From positions 8,254,637 to 8,318,636 of the forward strand of contig JAGTTD010000003.1 in NCBI GenBank assembly GCA_018398585.1: 64,000 nt of DNA, read 5' to 3'. This document shows positions 10,709 through 25,092 of the stretch, one piece after another (position 1 is the first letter of the stretch; the number at the start of each line of letters is the position of its first letter). Below the pieces are notes generated by a model. It worked only from the letters and a program-made list of their open reading frames with translations. It did no database searches and had not been told where the DNA came from. Source of the DNA: Simmondsia chinensis (lineage: Eukaryota > Streptophyta > Magnoliopsida > Caryophyllales > Simmondsiaceae). Made by a program: the position numbers and the translations under genes.

Positions 10709-11040
10709 TGTAGAATCAAATATGCAAGTCTGTTTCTTGGAACCCTAAGAAACCGCACCCCCACCAAGCAAGAATACCCATCTGCTTGTGGATACATGAT
10801 CCTCCACATAGGAGATCTAACCCGTATCTGAGTACCCCTCTAAAATAGAAGGATACCCTACGTAAGAAAGACCATAGTTCATGGTCTTCTTAAGGTACTT
10901 CAGTACACGATGCACTACATACCCTTGTATCTTACTTGGATTTCTAGTGTACCTACTAAGCTTTTCAACAGCAAGGCTATATCATGCCTTGTGCTAGTCA
11001 TGGTGTAGATAAGACAACTAATGACTCGGGCATACTCCAA

Positions 11041-11793
11041 TTATGACACTAGAGCTCCCTCATTAGGTACTAGCTTCAAGCTAGGATCCATTGGAATGGA
11101 CATCGGTGCACAATTACTAAAGTAGAACTTCTTCAACACACTTTCAGCATAGTGAGACTGTGTTAAGGAAATGGTATCATCACTCCTTACTATTCTTATA
11201 CCGACGATTACCTCACCCATGTCCTTCATAGAAATGTTTTTCGAGATAAAATGTTTGGTTTTTTCTACTTGTTCCACACTAGTACTGAATATTAGCATGT
11301 CATTGGCATACAAACATATAATGACCCCTTTGCCATTATCAAACTTGCTATAGATACATTTATCTAATTTGTTTATAATGAATCCGTTGTTTACAACAAC
11401 TTGATTAAATTTCTGGTGCCACTACTTCGGTGCTTACTTTAGCCTATACAGAGAACGTATGAGTTTATATACTTTTCTCTCTTGGCCCGAAACAACAAAA
11501 CCTTCTGGCTGTTTCATGTACACCTCCTCCTCTAGCTCACCATTCAGGAATGTCATTTTGACATCTATTTGGTGAATCACTAGCTTGTAGATTGAGGCAA
11601 GAGCTATTAACACTCTAATAGGCGATATCCTTGCCACCGGGGCATACGTGTCAAAGCAGTCCAATCTAGATTTTTGGGTAAACCCTTTAGCCACCAATCG
11701 GGCCTTGAACTTATCAATTGTTCCTTGGACTTTCATCTTCTTTTTGAAGATCCATTTACACACGATGAGCTTACTACTTGGTGGAAGATCCAC
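11041..11793 (-). pseudogene. Copia reverse transcriptase, broken
   Basis: The upstream part (11793-11434) has CKWIFKKKMKVQGTIDKFKARLVAKGFTQ, TYAPVARISPIRVLIALA and QIDVKMTFLNGELEEEVYMKQPEGF. The expected DVKTAFLNG block is altered. The downstream part (11313-11041) has YANDMLIF in place of the catalytic YVDDMLI, so an active-site aspartate is lost. The two parts are in different open frames separated by stops. Confidence 0.85.
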
Positions 11794-11839
11794 TAAGATC
11801 CGTTATTATTACCCATGATGGAATCCATCTCATCATTCA

Positions 11840-12712
11840 CTACCTCTCACCAAAAGGAGGCTTATGCGACTTCATCGCCTCATCAAACGTCATGGCATCA
11901 GCTTCCATGACACAACAATATGGGGGTATGTGTACCATATCTTTCCTCGAACCTTCTACCAAGAACGTGTAGAAGTCCGAACCAAAAGATTTCTCTTTCC
12001 TCGCTCTCTTACTCCTTCGGAGTTCTATAGCATTCTCAGGGACTTCTTCCCGCTCATGATGATCATCATCATTCGACATTGGAATGTCAACCGATATATA
12101 ATCATTCGGTCTAAGGATAGCGGTAAACCAATTCTCATCAAAGATGGCATCTCTCGATTCTATTATTGTATTTACACTGATATAATCATTAGATTCAATT
12201 ACATAGAGCCAATACGCCTTACTATGAGATGCATATCCAACAAAAATGCAATCAATGCCTCTTTCACTTAACTTCTTACGTTTAGGTTTAAGGACTTTAC
12301 CGACTGCTCTACACCTCCACACTTTTAGATTGTTCAAATAAGGGGCACGTTTGTTCCATAGTTCATAAGGGGTTATTTTATTTTTCTTGTTTGGAACTCG
12401 ATTTAATATATGACAGGCCGTTAACATTGCCTCACCCCAAAATCCATTGCTGAAACCGGAATAAGATAACATTGAATTAACCATTTGAGTGAGAGTCCCG
12501 TTTTTTCTCTCAGTCACGCTATTTTGTTGTGGCGTATAAGGTGCTTTGACCTCATGTACAATTTCAGTGGTTTCGAAATACTTGGGGTCATAGTATTCCC
12601 CACCAGGGTCCGACCTTAGGCATTTGAGGAAGGTCTCACAGTGTAGTTCAGTTTCCGCTTTGTATGCTTTAAATCTACCTAGTGAGTCATCCTTGTGATT
12701 TATGAGACACAC
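11840..12712 (-). pseudogene. Copia integrase core to RT linker
   Basis: The 290-residue frame holds LRSDPGGEYY, APYTPQQNSVTERKNGTL (the catalytic glutamate region), FWGEAMLTACHILNRVPNK and FVGYASHSKAYWLY, ending in the usual charged linker. The N-terminal zinc-binding part is in the gag-pre-integrase frame upstream. The frame is long but lies in a dead element. Confidence 0.88.
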
Positions 12713-12827
12713 ATAACAAAATCTTGAACAATCATCTATGAAGGTTATGAAGTATCTTTTTCCACCTAATGGCTGTGTGTTTTTGAAATCGCATAAATCA
12801 CTATGTACAAGGTTAAGTAAATTTTTT

Positions 12828-13349
12828 TTATCTTTGTACCGAAGGAAAAGGTAACTTCGTTATTTTCATTAACATACATGTTTTACATTTATCATCAACC
12901 ATATCTATGTGAGATATCAACGAAAATTTAACCATTTCATACATCCTACGAAAATTCACATGACCTAATCTCTGATGCCACAAATACGAAGAGTCAAGCA
13001 TATAAACCGAACTATCAATTTTATTATCAGTGTTCAAGTTAAACATTCCATTACAAAGATATCCCTTGCCAACAAAGACCCCCTTTGACAGTACAAACTT
13101 GTCGGCCTCAAAGACCAACTTGAACCCAAACCGATTTAGTAGGTCACCGGACACGAGATTCTTCTTCACATCTAGAGCATAACATACATCGGTTAAAGTA
13201 AGGGTTTTTCTAAAGGTGAAAAACAAATAAACTTTTCCCTTCCCTTTAATTGGTATAATCACCCCGTTGCCCCTAAACAACACAGTTCCGTTGTCTATAG
13301 GTTCAAACACCGTGAAGAACCCCTTGTTACACACATGTTTTGTGGCCAC
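12828..13349 (-). pseudogene. Copia gag-pre-integrase domain
   Basis: It reads TLTDVCYALDVKKNLVSGDLLNRFGFKLVFEADKF, then LWHQRLGHVNFRRM and DKCKTCMLMK. This is the standard pre-integrase block with the H-H-C-C zinc ligands of the integrase N terminus. Upstream, 13885-13400 encodes a broken gag with a zinc knuckle interrupted by a stop (VC-stop-ECQKLDHLLRDC at about 13490-13530). Confidence 0.85.
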
Positions 13350-13885
13350 CGAGTCAACCCATCAAGAGTTATCACTCTCGACTAGGTTGACCTCCGATAT
13401 CATCGGCCCGAATTTATCATTCGACTTTTTGGAGCGATGATCAAGCCCCTTGCCTTTCTTATTTTTAAGGCGATAACAGTCCCTAAGTAGGTGATCGAGC
13501 TTTTGGCACTCTCAACAGACCAGTTTCGGCCTCTTGTCATCCTTTTTCTTTTGGTAGTGTCTAGTTCTCTTGGATCCCTTACTTGACTGGCCTTCTTCTG
13601 TGACATTAATCTTTCCAACACTATCGGGGCGGTCTTTGTTGCCGTCATGTACCTTGCAGCCTTCCTCGACACACAAATGGTTAGCCAGTTCCTCAATTGA
13701 CATATCTTTCTTCTATTGTTTGAGATTTTTCGTAACATCTCTCCAAGAAGGCAGAAGTTTGTCAATTAAGGAAGAAACAACTATTGTATCGTCCATATTC
13801 ATATTATGTTGTTTGTAGTTATTCAAGATTCTTTCTATTTTATGGAATTGCTCCATGACAGAACGATTGTGTACCATGTTATAGT

Positions 13886-14694
13886 TATTGGGGTTAAGAA
13901 TTGTAATTCTGTTATTTGGTTTACTTGCTGGAATTGAAATTAAATTTTATTGTCCAATTTGATAGAATTGAGTTTTACCTAAAAATTATATACTCTGATT
14001 TTGCATATAAAGGAAAACACTATGCACCCTTTCTTGGAAAGTATTGCTGTGATTTATCTTTAGTTAAGTCGGGTAGAAATTTTTTAGGTGTCTAAAAAAG
14101 TTGCATGTTCCACCACTGAGTGGATTGTTGTAACCTCTATCATTACTATAAACTCAATATGTTTTATTTTGTTCATGATCTACAGCAAAATGCTGCCATA
14201 CATGACTATTGATATGTTTGCTAGTAGAAGATATTAAACATTTAGGCAATGTCTTCTCGGAATTGGGTGTTTAACAAATGATGGGAGCGAGTCGAGAACA
14301 TCCAGCATTCGCCGATTAGGAATGAGTGATTCTTCTAAATGAGAATGATTATCCGCAATGATTGTGGATCAATATTTAAATTGATCACAAGTTTTCCAAT
14401 TTAAAATGTCTATGAATGGTGGCATCGTGGTGTATTCTAAAAATTTATGCATTTTTTGTTATTAAAATAAAATCCTTTGACAATTGGCGGACAAGATTGG
14501 CCACTGCCAACGACTTTAGGGGCCTTAGTTGGTCGTAGATTGACCAGATAAATTCAGATATATGTTAAATTAAGGACCTTATAAATCTTAATTTCAATAA
14601 AGTTCCTAAAAAATAAAACGTTTAAACCTTATATATAATATTATACATACTAGAATGTCAATGAACCTAGGTAATAAATACTAAAACGTGATGA
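13886..14694. other. Intergenic, no gene seen; RPL19A upstream homology starts near 14560
   Basis: AT-rich sequence with no coding signal. From about 14560 it aligns, reverse-complemented, with the DNA beyond RPL19B (blocks such as AATGTCAATGAACCTA and TAATAAATACTA against 61060-61110). It is therefore the outer edge of the inverted RPL19 duplication. Confidence 0.6.
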
Positions 14695-15094
14695 TATCTT
14701 AATTTATGGAAGCACAATCCAAAGCTTACGAGGATTTCTACAAAAGACTGGATACGAGGATTTCCACAAAAGGCTGGATACGAAGGATTTTATACAAAAA
14801 GCTGGATACGAAGGACGGAGCTATGGACGTATATAAAATTGTTAAAGCAAGAGAAAGGATGAATAGGGACTTGGATGGAGTAAAGTGCATAAAAGGGGAT
14901 GATGGACAGGTGCTTGTGGAGGAGCAACAAATTAAAGCTAGGTGGAAAGCCTACTTCCACGGTTTGTTCAACGGACAGGGGGATATAGATATATACCTAG
15001 GTGATCTTCAAACAACTAAGGAGCACCAGACGAATTAGACCTAAGAAAGTTAAGTAAGCTTGAAATATATGGGTAGGGGTAAAGCAGTTGGACC

Positions 15095-15590
15095 TAGGGA
15101 TGGTAATGAGGCGGGGTAGGTACGAGGGTGCCTCCCTTTTACCTGTACCCGCCACCAAAATCGATACTTATACCTGCCCCGGCGAGTACAAATCTAGACC
15201 CGTATCCGCCCCATTACCCACGGGTATCAACAGGTATGTATTACCCGCCACGTACCCGCCCTTGTGTGTGTAGAAAACAATTATATATACCCACTTATAT
15301 TAATTTTTTTTTTTTTTTTTTTATAACATTGATAAAAAATTTAGGCTATTGAATTTAAGCAAGTATTTTTTTATTTGAAAGTTAACTATGTACAAAATGG
15401 AGCGAGTATAACAAGTATAAGGTGGGGTAAGGCGGGTACAAAAATATACCAGTACCCGCCCCATACCTGTGGCACGTACGAGGCAGGTACACCAAACCTT
15501 ACCAGCTACCCACCCTACTTATACCCGTACTCGCCTCAAACGGGGCGGGTACCCTAGGTAGTGGATTTTACCCATCCCATTGCCATCCCT
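15095..15590. mobile_element. MITE nested in LINE-A (AGGGATGGNAATG termini)
   Basis: Inverted ends are AGGGATGGTAATGAGGCGGG at the left and, reverse-complemented, AGGGATGGCAATGGGATGGG at the right. The interior is rich in GCGGGTAC and GTACCCGCC. GACC occurs on both sides, and the LINE sequence rejoins cleanly (TTGGACC then AGATGG, as in LINE-B). The duplication is only 3-4 bp, so the superfamily is unclear. Confidence 0.75.
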
Positions 15591-15769
15591 GACCAGATGG
15601 AATACCCATGGAGGCATGAAAATGCTTTGGAGAGAACGGAATTAGGTGGTTGACTAAGCTATTTAATCAAATTCTTCTAGGAAAGAAGATGCCTGACGAG
15701 TAGAGGAAGAGTACATTAATCCCTATCTATAAGAACAAAGGCAACATCTAGAGTTGCGCCAACTATCGG

Positions 15770-16890
15770 GGTATCAAATTGATATGCCATACTTTAAAGT
15801 TGTGGGAGAGGATGACAAAGAAGAGGTTACGACAACAAACAGAGGTGCCCGAGCACCAGTTCGGATTTATGCCCGGTAGATCAATAATAGAAGCCATCAA
15901 TCTCTTAAGGCAAACGATAGAGCACTACAGGGATAGACAAAAGGATCTCTAAATGGTTTTTATTGGTTTGGAGAAGGCATATGATAGGGTGCCAAGAGAG
16001 GTCCTATGGAGGGTTTTGGAGAGCAGAGACATCCCTGGGTCCTATATCCGAGCCATTAGAGACATGTATGAGGATGCATAAACTCATGAGTGTATAGCGA
16101 AAGGGGAGATGGATGCTTTCTCCATCACAGTGGAGATGCACCAAGGATCTGCCTTGAGTCCCTTGCTGTTCATTCTAGTTGTGTATAAGCTCACTAGGCA
16201 CTTCCAGGGAGTGCCTTGGTGTATATTTTTCGCAAATGACATATTTCTAGTGGGAATCACGAGAAGAAGTAAAGGAGAAGTTGGAAGTTTGGAGAAGGGC
16301 CTTAGAATCAAAAGGCTTACGACTCAGTAGATCTAAGACCGAATATATAGAACTTAAGTTTCAAAGAAAGTGCCAGGATTGGATTAGAGTCCATACCAAA
16401 AAAGGAGTGTTTTAGATATTTGAGTTCTATGGTACAACAGGACAGCGAAGTTGACAAGGATGCCAACAATCACATTAAAATAGGTCGGCATAAATGGAGG
16501 TTGGCCTCTGCTGTACTATGCGATAGAAAGTTCCCATTAAAGTTAAAGAAAAAATATTATAAGACGGTAGTGAGACCAGCTATGTTTTATGATGCGGAGT
16601 GTTGGCCATGGAAACGCTTTTATACACAGAAGCTGAAGGTGGAGAAAATGAGGATGTTGTGGTAGATGTGTGGACACATAAGGAAGAATATGGTCAGTAA
16701 TGACGTCATAAGAGGCAAATTGGGTATGGCCCCCATCAAAGATAAATTGAGGGAGCATCGTTTATGGTGGCTTGGGCATGTTAAAAGGAGACCGACCAAT
16801 GCCCCTATCAGTAGATACGAACAACTCCATGCTACGATTGGGAGGAGAGAGAGAGATAGGCCAAAGAAGAGACATATTGAGACTATCTGA
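15770..16890 (+). pseudogene. LINE-A reverse transcriptase and C-terminal region
   Basis: Fragments in several frames cover the RT palm and thumb. These include the block around [13 protein letters not shown] (about 15975), the HQGSALSP motif (16138-16162), FAND (about 16230-16241) and the tail EKMRMLW followed by a stop, MCGHIRKN and LWWLGHVKRRP (16640-16800). FAND and the stops show it is non-functional. Known RTE proteins have FADD here, and LINE-B in this window keeps it. Confidence 0.85.
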
Positions 16891-17321
16891 CATGACCTCA
16901 CTCATCTAAACCTATAGGAGAAGATGACCTCAGATAGAGCTCGGTAGAGGGCTAGTATAGGGGTAGCCGATATAACGGTGTAGGATAGAGGAGCTTATTT
17001 TGGCTAGCATTAGACCTTAGGCTTACGTGTTTGCCTGTTTGGCTTACGCGATATGTTTACTGTCGTATCGCCTACCGCCTATTGTTGCTTCATGCTTCCT
17101 TTATGCTTGCTCTTGTTCTTGCTGCTCTTACTCTTATACTTTTATGCTTCATGTTTATATGCCTGTATACCTCTTTTCTTCTTAAATTGGGGGTCCTTAG
17201 ATGCAGCCTCCCTTAAGGGTAACACTTTAAAACAATAAGACTACGTATATTCCATTCGCCACACCCTACACGGGGTCAGCGGTGGTTGTTGCCGTATCTT
17301 AATTTATAAAATAATACTAAA

Positions 17322-17446
17322 TGGGCACTTTAGCATACAAGAATTAAGGCCCAAGAAGCAGCATATCGTCAGCACTTCAAGCAGAAAACCCTAACCCCCC
17401 CTATCCGCTTTCCTCTATTCCTTGAGGCAGAGAGAGAGAGAGAGAA
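17322..17446 (+). promoter_or_regulatory. RPL19A promoter and 5' UTR (site II, telo-box, GA repeat)
   Basis: A GGCCCA (TGGGCC on the minus strand, site II type) lies at 17348-17353 and a telo-box AAACCCTAA at 17386-17394. An (AG)n run just before the ATG is part of the 5' UTR. This pair of motifs is characteristic of plant ribosomal protein gene promoters. LINE-A inserted at 17294, so only about 150 bp of the original upstream DNA adjoins the gene. Confidence 0.6.
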
Positions 17447-20386
<2,940 letters not shown>

Positions 20387-20650
20387 ATCATCATGCTGAA
20401 AGGGTCTGACAAATACGGCTAGATGTAGTCTTTTTGTGCTGGTTAGTGTGTTATTTAGTTTCTCTTGAGCTTATATGTTTTATGTATGTGACTTTGCTGA
20501 ATTTTTTTAAGTGATATAAGGTGTCTTGAATCTTGGGACTCAACTTATGAAGTATTTCTTTCGTTCTAGTATTAGGCAGGCTTCCACCTCTGTTTTTTGG
20601 CCATAAATTTGAGCTTCAATTACCATCTATTTTATGCATGATGGTACTGC
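20387..20650 (+). other. RPL19A 3' flank, homologous to the RPL19B flank
   Basis: The sequence after the stop (AGGGTCTGACAAA, TCTCTTGAGCTTATATGTTTT, CAACTTATGAAGTATTTCTTTC) is mirrored at 57770-58009 on the other strand. This covers the 3' UTR and some flanking DNA. No other gene is seen. Confidence 0.7.
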
Positions 20651-20874
20651 AAGATGCTGCATTTACGAATCGCTTAGCGGTATGAGTGGTAAAGTTGGAT
20701 GTGGAAAATTTCTTCTTCTCAGCATTAGGTTTGCACCACACAATTGGCAGGAGCTCCCGAAAAGTACTGGTGTATCAACCCTAGCATTAACATCCTAAAA
20801 ATCGGAAAAGATAGGTTGTGAGCCAATGATACTGCTTCATCTGCTAGCTTGAAACATCCTGGCCACGAAATCGT

Positions 20875-21130
20875 GATACAAACAACAACAAACCAGTACC
20901 TCAAGGGCTCCTGTATAAGCGGGGTCTGGGAGGGTGGGATGTACGCAACCTTGACCCTCTGGGATGCTATCCTAAAAAGAGGCTGTGTCTGAAAATCCCT
21001 AACTTGGGAAGCATAAAAAACACCACCACATAAAAAGCATAAGGCAAAAAGCATGAAGCAGTGATAGCAATAAAGCAATCTATCGGCAGAACACCACCAA
21101 CAAATATAATAAGGCCAAAATATCCCTGGA
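20875..21130 (-). mobile_element. RTE LINE 3'-end fragment, minus strand
   Basis: Read on the minus strand it matches the 3' untranslated part of LINE-A (GATAGATTGCTTTATTGCTA, CTTCATGC, then AGACACAGCCTC, CAGACCCCGCTTATA, GTACTGGTTTGTTGTTG). It is a short 5'-truncated copy. I could not identify a target duplication. Confidence 0.7.
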
Positions 21131-22513
21131 TTCCCCATACCATTTGTATTTTTTTTCTTCTCGTCGAAGGCTACCTTGCCTATCTTATCAGTCGTTGCTA
21201 ATGACTCCACAATGTCTGGTGAACGTTGCTATATAACCTTAGTTGCTTTTGTAATTTCCACGTCCGCTGGCCTTCTAGTGTCACCCTTTGATGAAGACTT
21301 CCTCCTTCAATCCTAACAACATGTCACGCAAACTTTGTGGTGGACTGGTTATTGTTATTTTGCTTCTTCCCTTTTTGTTGAGATGTTTAGACCTTGTCGA
21401 CTGAAATCTCCATGTACTTCCTCTATTCTTTGTTTTCTGTGATGACTCATATCTCGATGGCCAAGCAACTTGCACAACCTCATCCTAGCAACGTTGGAAG
21501 GCTTTTGCCGTTTGCGAAGATACTTCCTTCTTTTGCGATTGCCACGAAGATACTTCCTTCTTTTATGATTGCCACAAAGATACTTGGATTTTGTGTCCTG
21601 CTTCTTCGAGGCTCAGGGTGCTTGTCTCCCGACTGCTGCTATTCTGTATGCCACGAATTGGGAGCCCCCATCAATTGATGTGGATTTTGATCAAGTTTTC
21701 GTGAAATAATCAGGTTGTTTTGGGATTAGGAATCCAACTTGGAGATAAGATATTGCTAGTTGCTTAGAGTTCCTTTTGTTGAATTTGAAGTGTTGATCTC
21801 CCAGTGTTCATCTGCGGCATTCAGATTGCAGTTACATTTTGGATTAGTTTATTTGGTATTGCTTGTTGCAAAGGATTCTTGTAGTTTTGTCATTTATTGT
21901 GATATTATCTGTCTGGTGTTACTCTTTTGAGAAGATGGTGTGACGTCTGGTTCGGATTGGGAGCTGAGCCAAGCCTGTGTAAGACTTAGCTTGTCAACAT
22001 TTAACTTGGTTTGAATCTCGTTGGGTCTCAAAACTTTGAGTTTGAGCTTGAGCCTCAACATTTGGCTCGAGCTCCAACTTGAAGGTTCAGCTCGGTTGCG
22101 CTCAAACTGTACTCAATGAGATTTGAGCTAAGTTTGCGTTGTTCAGGCTCACTTAAGTTTAATGTGAGCTTATTTAGGCTCAGGCTCAACTTTTTTGGGT
22201 TTGAACCTGACTCGATTCAGATTTTATTATTTATATCAAAGTGGATATAGAGCCTCTTATTTGAGCGGGCTAGCCCTCGAGCTACCCACCTACCCCTTCG
22301 TTCCCGGAAGCCACCACATGGACAACCTATGAACAGAGTAAATAAAAAGGAGTCATTACCAACATGAGGGATCGATTTGAACAAATTTAAAAACATGAAG
22401 GATTAACAGAGTAAATAACTCTAGTTTCAGACATGTACGTTGTGCGACAGCTTTGAACATAATGAATATATCTTTATATTTGTTCTAATACATTTTTACA
22501 CTATTTAGACCAC
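21131..22513. other. Intergenic with a GAGCTC-rich MITE-like stretch (about 21950-22290)
   Basis: No gene recognised. An 18-bp-type tandem unit (AAGATACTTCCTTCTTTT, GATTGCCACGAAGATACTT) repeats three times at about 21517-21585. From 21950 to 22290 the sequence is rich in GAGCTTGAGCCTC and GGCTCAGGCTC motifs, like the hAT-type MITEs elsewhere, but lacks clear ends. Confidence 0.5.
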
Positions 22514-23430
22514 ACTATTCTTAATGAAGGATGAGTATGCTGTAATTTTAGTATTTACATTTAGACAATCTGCTCTTTTCTCCTCGTTGACTCTCCAACG
22601 AGCCTTTGCCTCTCACATCAAATCGCTGTCATCTCACATCGGCTCGCTCACCGATGACGCCACACCTTCACCAAGGGCAACGCCTGCACGACGGCGACAC
22701 CGCACCACCGGCCCAGCAACGCAGCCACGACCAAGCGACTCCGCCTCCATCTCACTCTCTTTCTCCTCGACCCACAACCACCACCTCCTCGCCTCCATCT
22801 AACTTTCTCCCCCTGACCTAACCACTAAAACACCCACCAGCCCCAACCACCACCTCCTACCGTCGCCCGGGAGCCCCTTCTCTGCACACCCCTCACCACC
22901 ATCTACCCCCGACCCAACCAACCACCACCACCCCATCACACCAGCCTGGACCACGACCACGACCACGACGACCACCACCATCTTACCACCTTTCCACCCC
23001 TCATCACCGGAAATCCATCAGCCTTGTACCACACCCTCTCACACCTCTTGAGCCCACTACCACTCGTACCATTCTCCCCTTACAGTCTCACCCCATCTCT
23101 TACAAGGCCCCCACCGCTCAACACCACCCCAGCAGTCCCGCCAACTCCAGACCACCAACGCTGGCAGACCTCGATAAGTGTAAACTGGTCGGCCCCAGGT
23201 TCGAATTCCCTCCTTCTATTATTAGTTTTAATCCTTTAATTTTATTTTTATTTTAGTTTATATCTTTATTTATATCTTTAATTTTATTGTTATTTTAGTT
23301 TATATCACGATTGCTAGGTGTATCTTATATTGATTTTTTCTGATTTGCTCCTTTTGCTGTGCTGTTGTTATTGACTGTAGTAAGTTTCTTGTAGATATGT
23401 GCACTTACCCAAGATAGTCACAGCTAGTGG

Positions 23431-24088
23431 ATGAACGTTACTAGTTATGGAAGTCCGAGAGTGAGGCCATCTTCAAAGGGGTTGGGGAGGGGGAGGGCGA
23501 AGCAAAAGGGGAAGGGAAATTTGCGACTTCGAACATTAAATGTCGGAACGCCAACAAAGAAGAGTTTCGAGGTGGCCCAAATGATGATGAGGAGGAAGAT
23601 CAACATCCTTTGTCTGAGAGAGACTAAATGGGTTAGCATGAAAGCCAGGGATGTGTTAGGTTACAAGCTGTGGTATGCGTGCAAGGCTAGAGGCAGGAAT
23701 GAAGTTGGCATCATTCTGGATAGTGGCCTCAAGGATAAAGTAGTTGGAGTGACCATGACTAGATAGGATCATAAGCATCAAGATGGTACTAGATGGGGAG
23801 GTATTGAATGTCATAAGTGCTTACGCACTGCAAACTGGACTAATAGAGCGCGAGAAGGCAACATTCTGGGAGGACTTAGACACAACGATGCAAAGTATAC
23901 CCCAAACCAAACAAGTAATGATCGGTGGGGACTTTAATGGGCACGTTGGCATGACTGAGGATGATTATGCGTCATACCATGAAGGTTTTGGTTTTGGAAC
24001 CAGGAATGCAGAGGGTAAAGCCCTCCTAGATTTTGTGGTCACATACGACTTAACGGTGGCCAACACCTTTTTTAAAAAGTGTGATTAA
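23431..24088 (+). pseudogene. LINE-B AP-like endonuclease domain
   Basis: Two adjacent frames cover the domain. The first has LRLRTLNVGT, NILCLRETKW (catalytic glutamate) and VGIILDSGL. The second has VLNVISAYA, GGDFNGHVG (catalytic D and N) and LLDFVVTYDLTVANTFF. A stop near 23764 separates them, and another stop after KKCD (24086) precedes the expected end of the domain. Confidence 0.85.
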
Positions 24089-25092
24089 CACATCATCACG
24101 TATCAAAGCGGTGGGACAAGGACACGGATTGACTACATACGCTTAAGGAAAAGGATACAAAGAAACTGCAGGAATTGTAAGGTTACACCATGAGAAGACC
24201 TTTCTACATAACACAGGGTGTTGTAGGCTGATATAGAGGCCAAAAGAACTACCAAACCCACCTAGACACATACTTGCTGGAGGGATTTGAATGAAGAGAA
24301 GTATAAAGTGTACAAGGAAAGAGCGATGTTTGAGCTCGAGTGGGATTGCGAGGGAGATACAAACCAAATGTGGAACCAACTAGCGCCAAAGATTAGGGGG
24401 CTAGCACGGGAAGATTTAGACGTATCAAAGGGAGGGGCGCCAAGCAACGAGAGTCTTGGTGGTGGTGCGAAGAGGTCCAAGAAAAGATTAAAGCCAAACG
24501 AGACTATTTCAAGGAGTGGGTTCGCAGTAGAGATGAGGATAAACGAAATCAGTACCAACAAGCCAGGAAAGAAGCAAAGAGAGCAGTCAGAGAAGCACAA
24601 TCAAGAGCGTATGAGTAGTTCTATAGGAGGTTGGAGACCAAGGAAGGAGCTATGGATATATATAGAATTGCCAAGACGAGAGAAAGGAAGACAAGGGACC
24701 TGGATTGAGCATAGTGCATAAGAGGGGAAGACGGACAGGTGATCGTGAACAAGCAACTAATTAAAGCTAGGCAGAGAGCCTACTTCCACGATCTGTTCAA
24801 TGATCTGGGGGATACAGAGATATCCCTTGGTGATCTTCAAACATCTGAGGAGCACTAGAACAACTGTGAGTACAGGCTAATTACCCCCGAGGAAGTCAAG
24901 GAAGCCCTGAAACATATAAGAATGGGTAAAGTAGTTGGCCCAGATGATATACCCATAGAGGCATGGAAATGCCCTGGATAGAAGGGCATTAGTTGGTTGA
25001 CTAAATTATTTAACCAAATCCTCATGGGGGAGAAGATGCCACATGAGTAGAGGAAAAGCACATAAATCCCGATCTATAAGAACGAAGGCCAC

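Larger units (their letters stand above)
9107..13885 (-). mobile_element. Ty1/copia retrotransposon, 5'-truncated, minus strand
   Basis: On the minus strand the order is gag remnant (about 13885-13400), gag-pre-integrase (13349-12828), integrase (about 12712-12000), reverse transcriptase (11793-11041), RNase H (10708-10493), then a 3' LTR. The order PR-IN-RT-RH defines copia. Frames are broken several times, and no 5' LTR is found to the right of 13885, so the element has lost its 5' end. The element is dead. It lies between the receptor gene and the RPL19A block. Confidence 0.88.
14708..17294 (+). mobile_element. RTE-type LINE (LINE-A), 5'-truncated, with 13-bp TSD
   Basis: The flanking duplication TATCTTAATTTAT lies at 14695-14707 and 17295-17307. 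The element starts within the region before the RT domain and runs through RT to a GGTGGTTGTTGCCG tail. RT blocks seen include [34 protein letters not shown] and FANDIF, where an active-site aspartate is lost. C-terminal blocks are CGHIRKN and RLWWLGHVKRRP. Premature stops break it into several frames. The RPL19B locus shows the matching empty site, so this insertion came after the duplication. Confidence 0.88.

Noticed and set aside
22524..23239. Pro/Ser/Thr-rich protein-coding frames in the LINE-B leader
   Set aside because: Several overlapping frames arise from low-complexity ACC/CCA sequence inside the LINE 5' leader. No conserved motif supports any of them.
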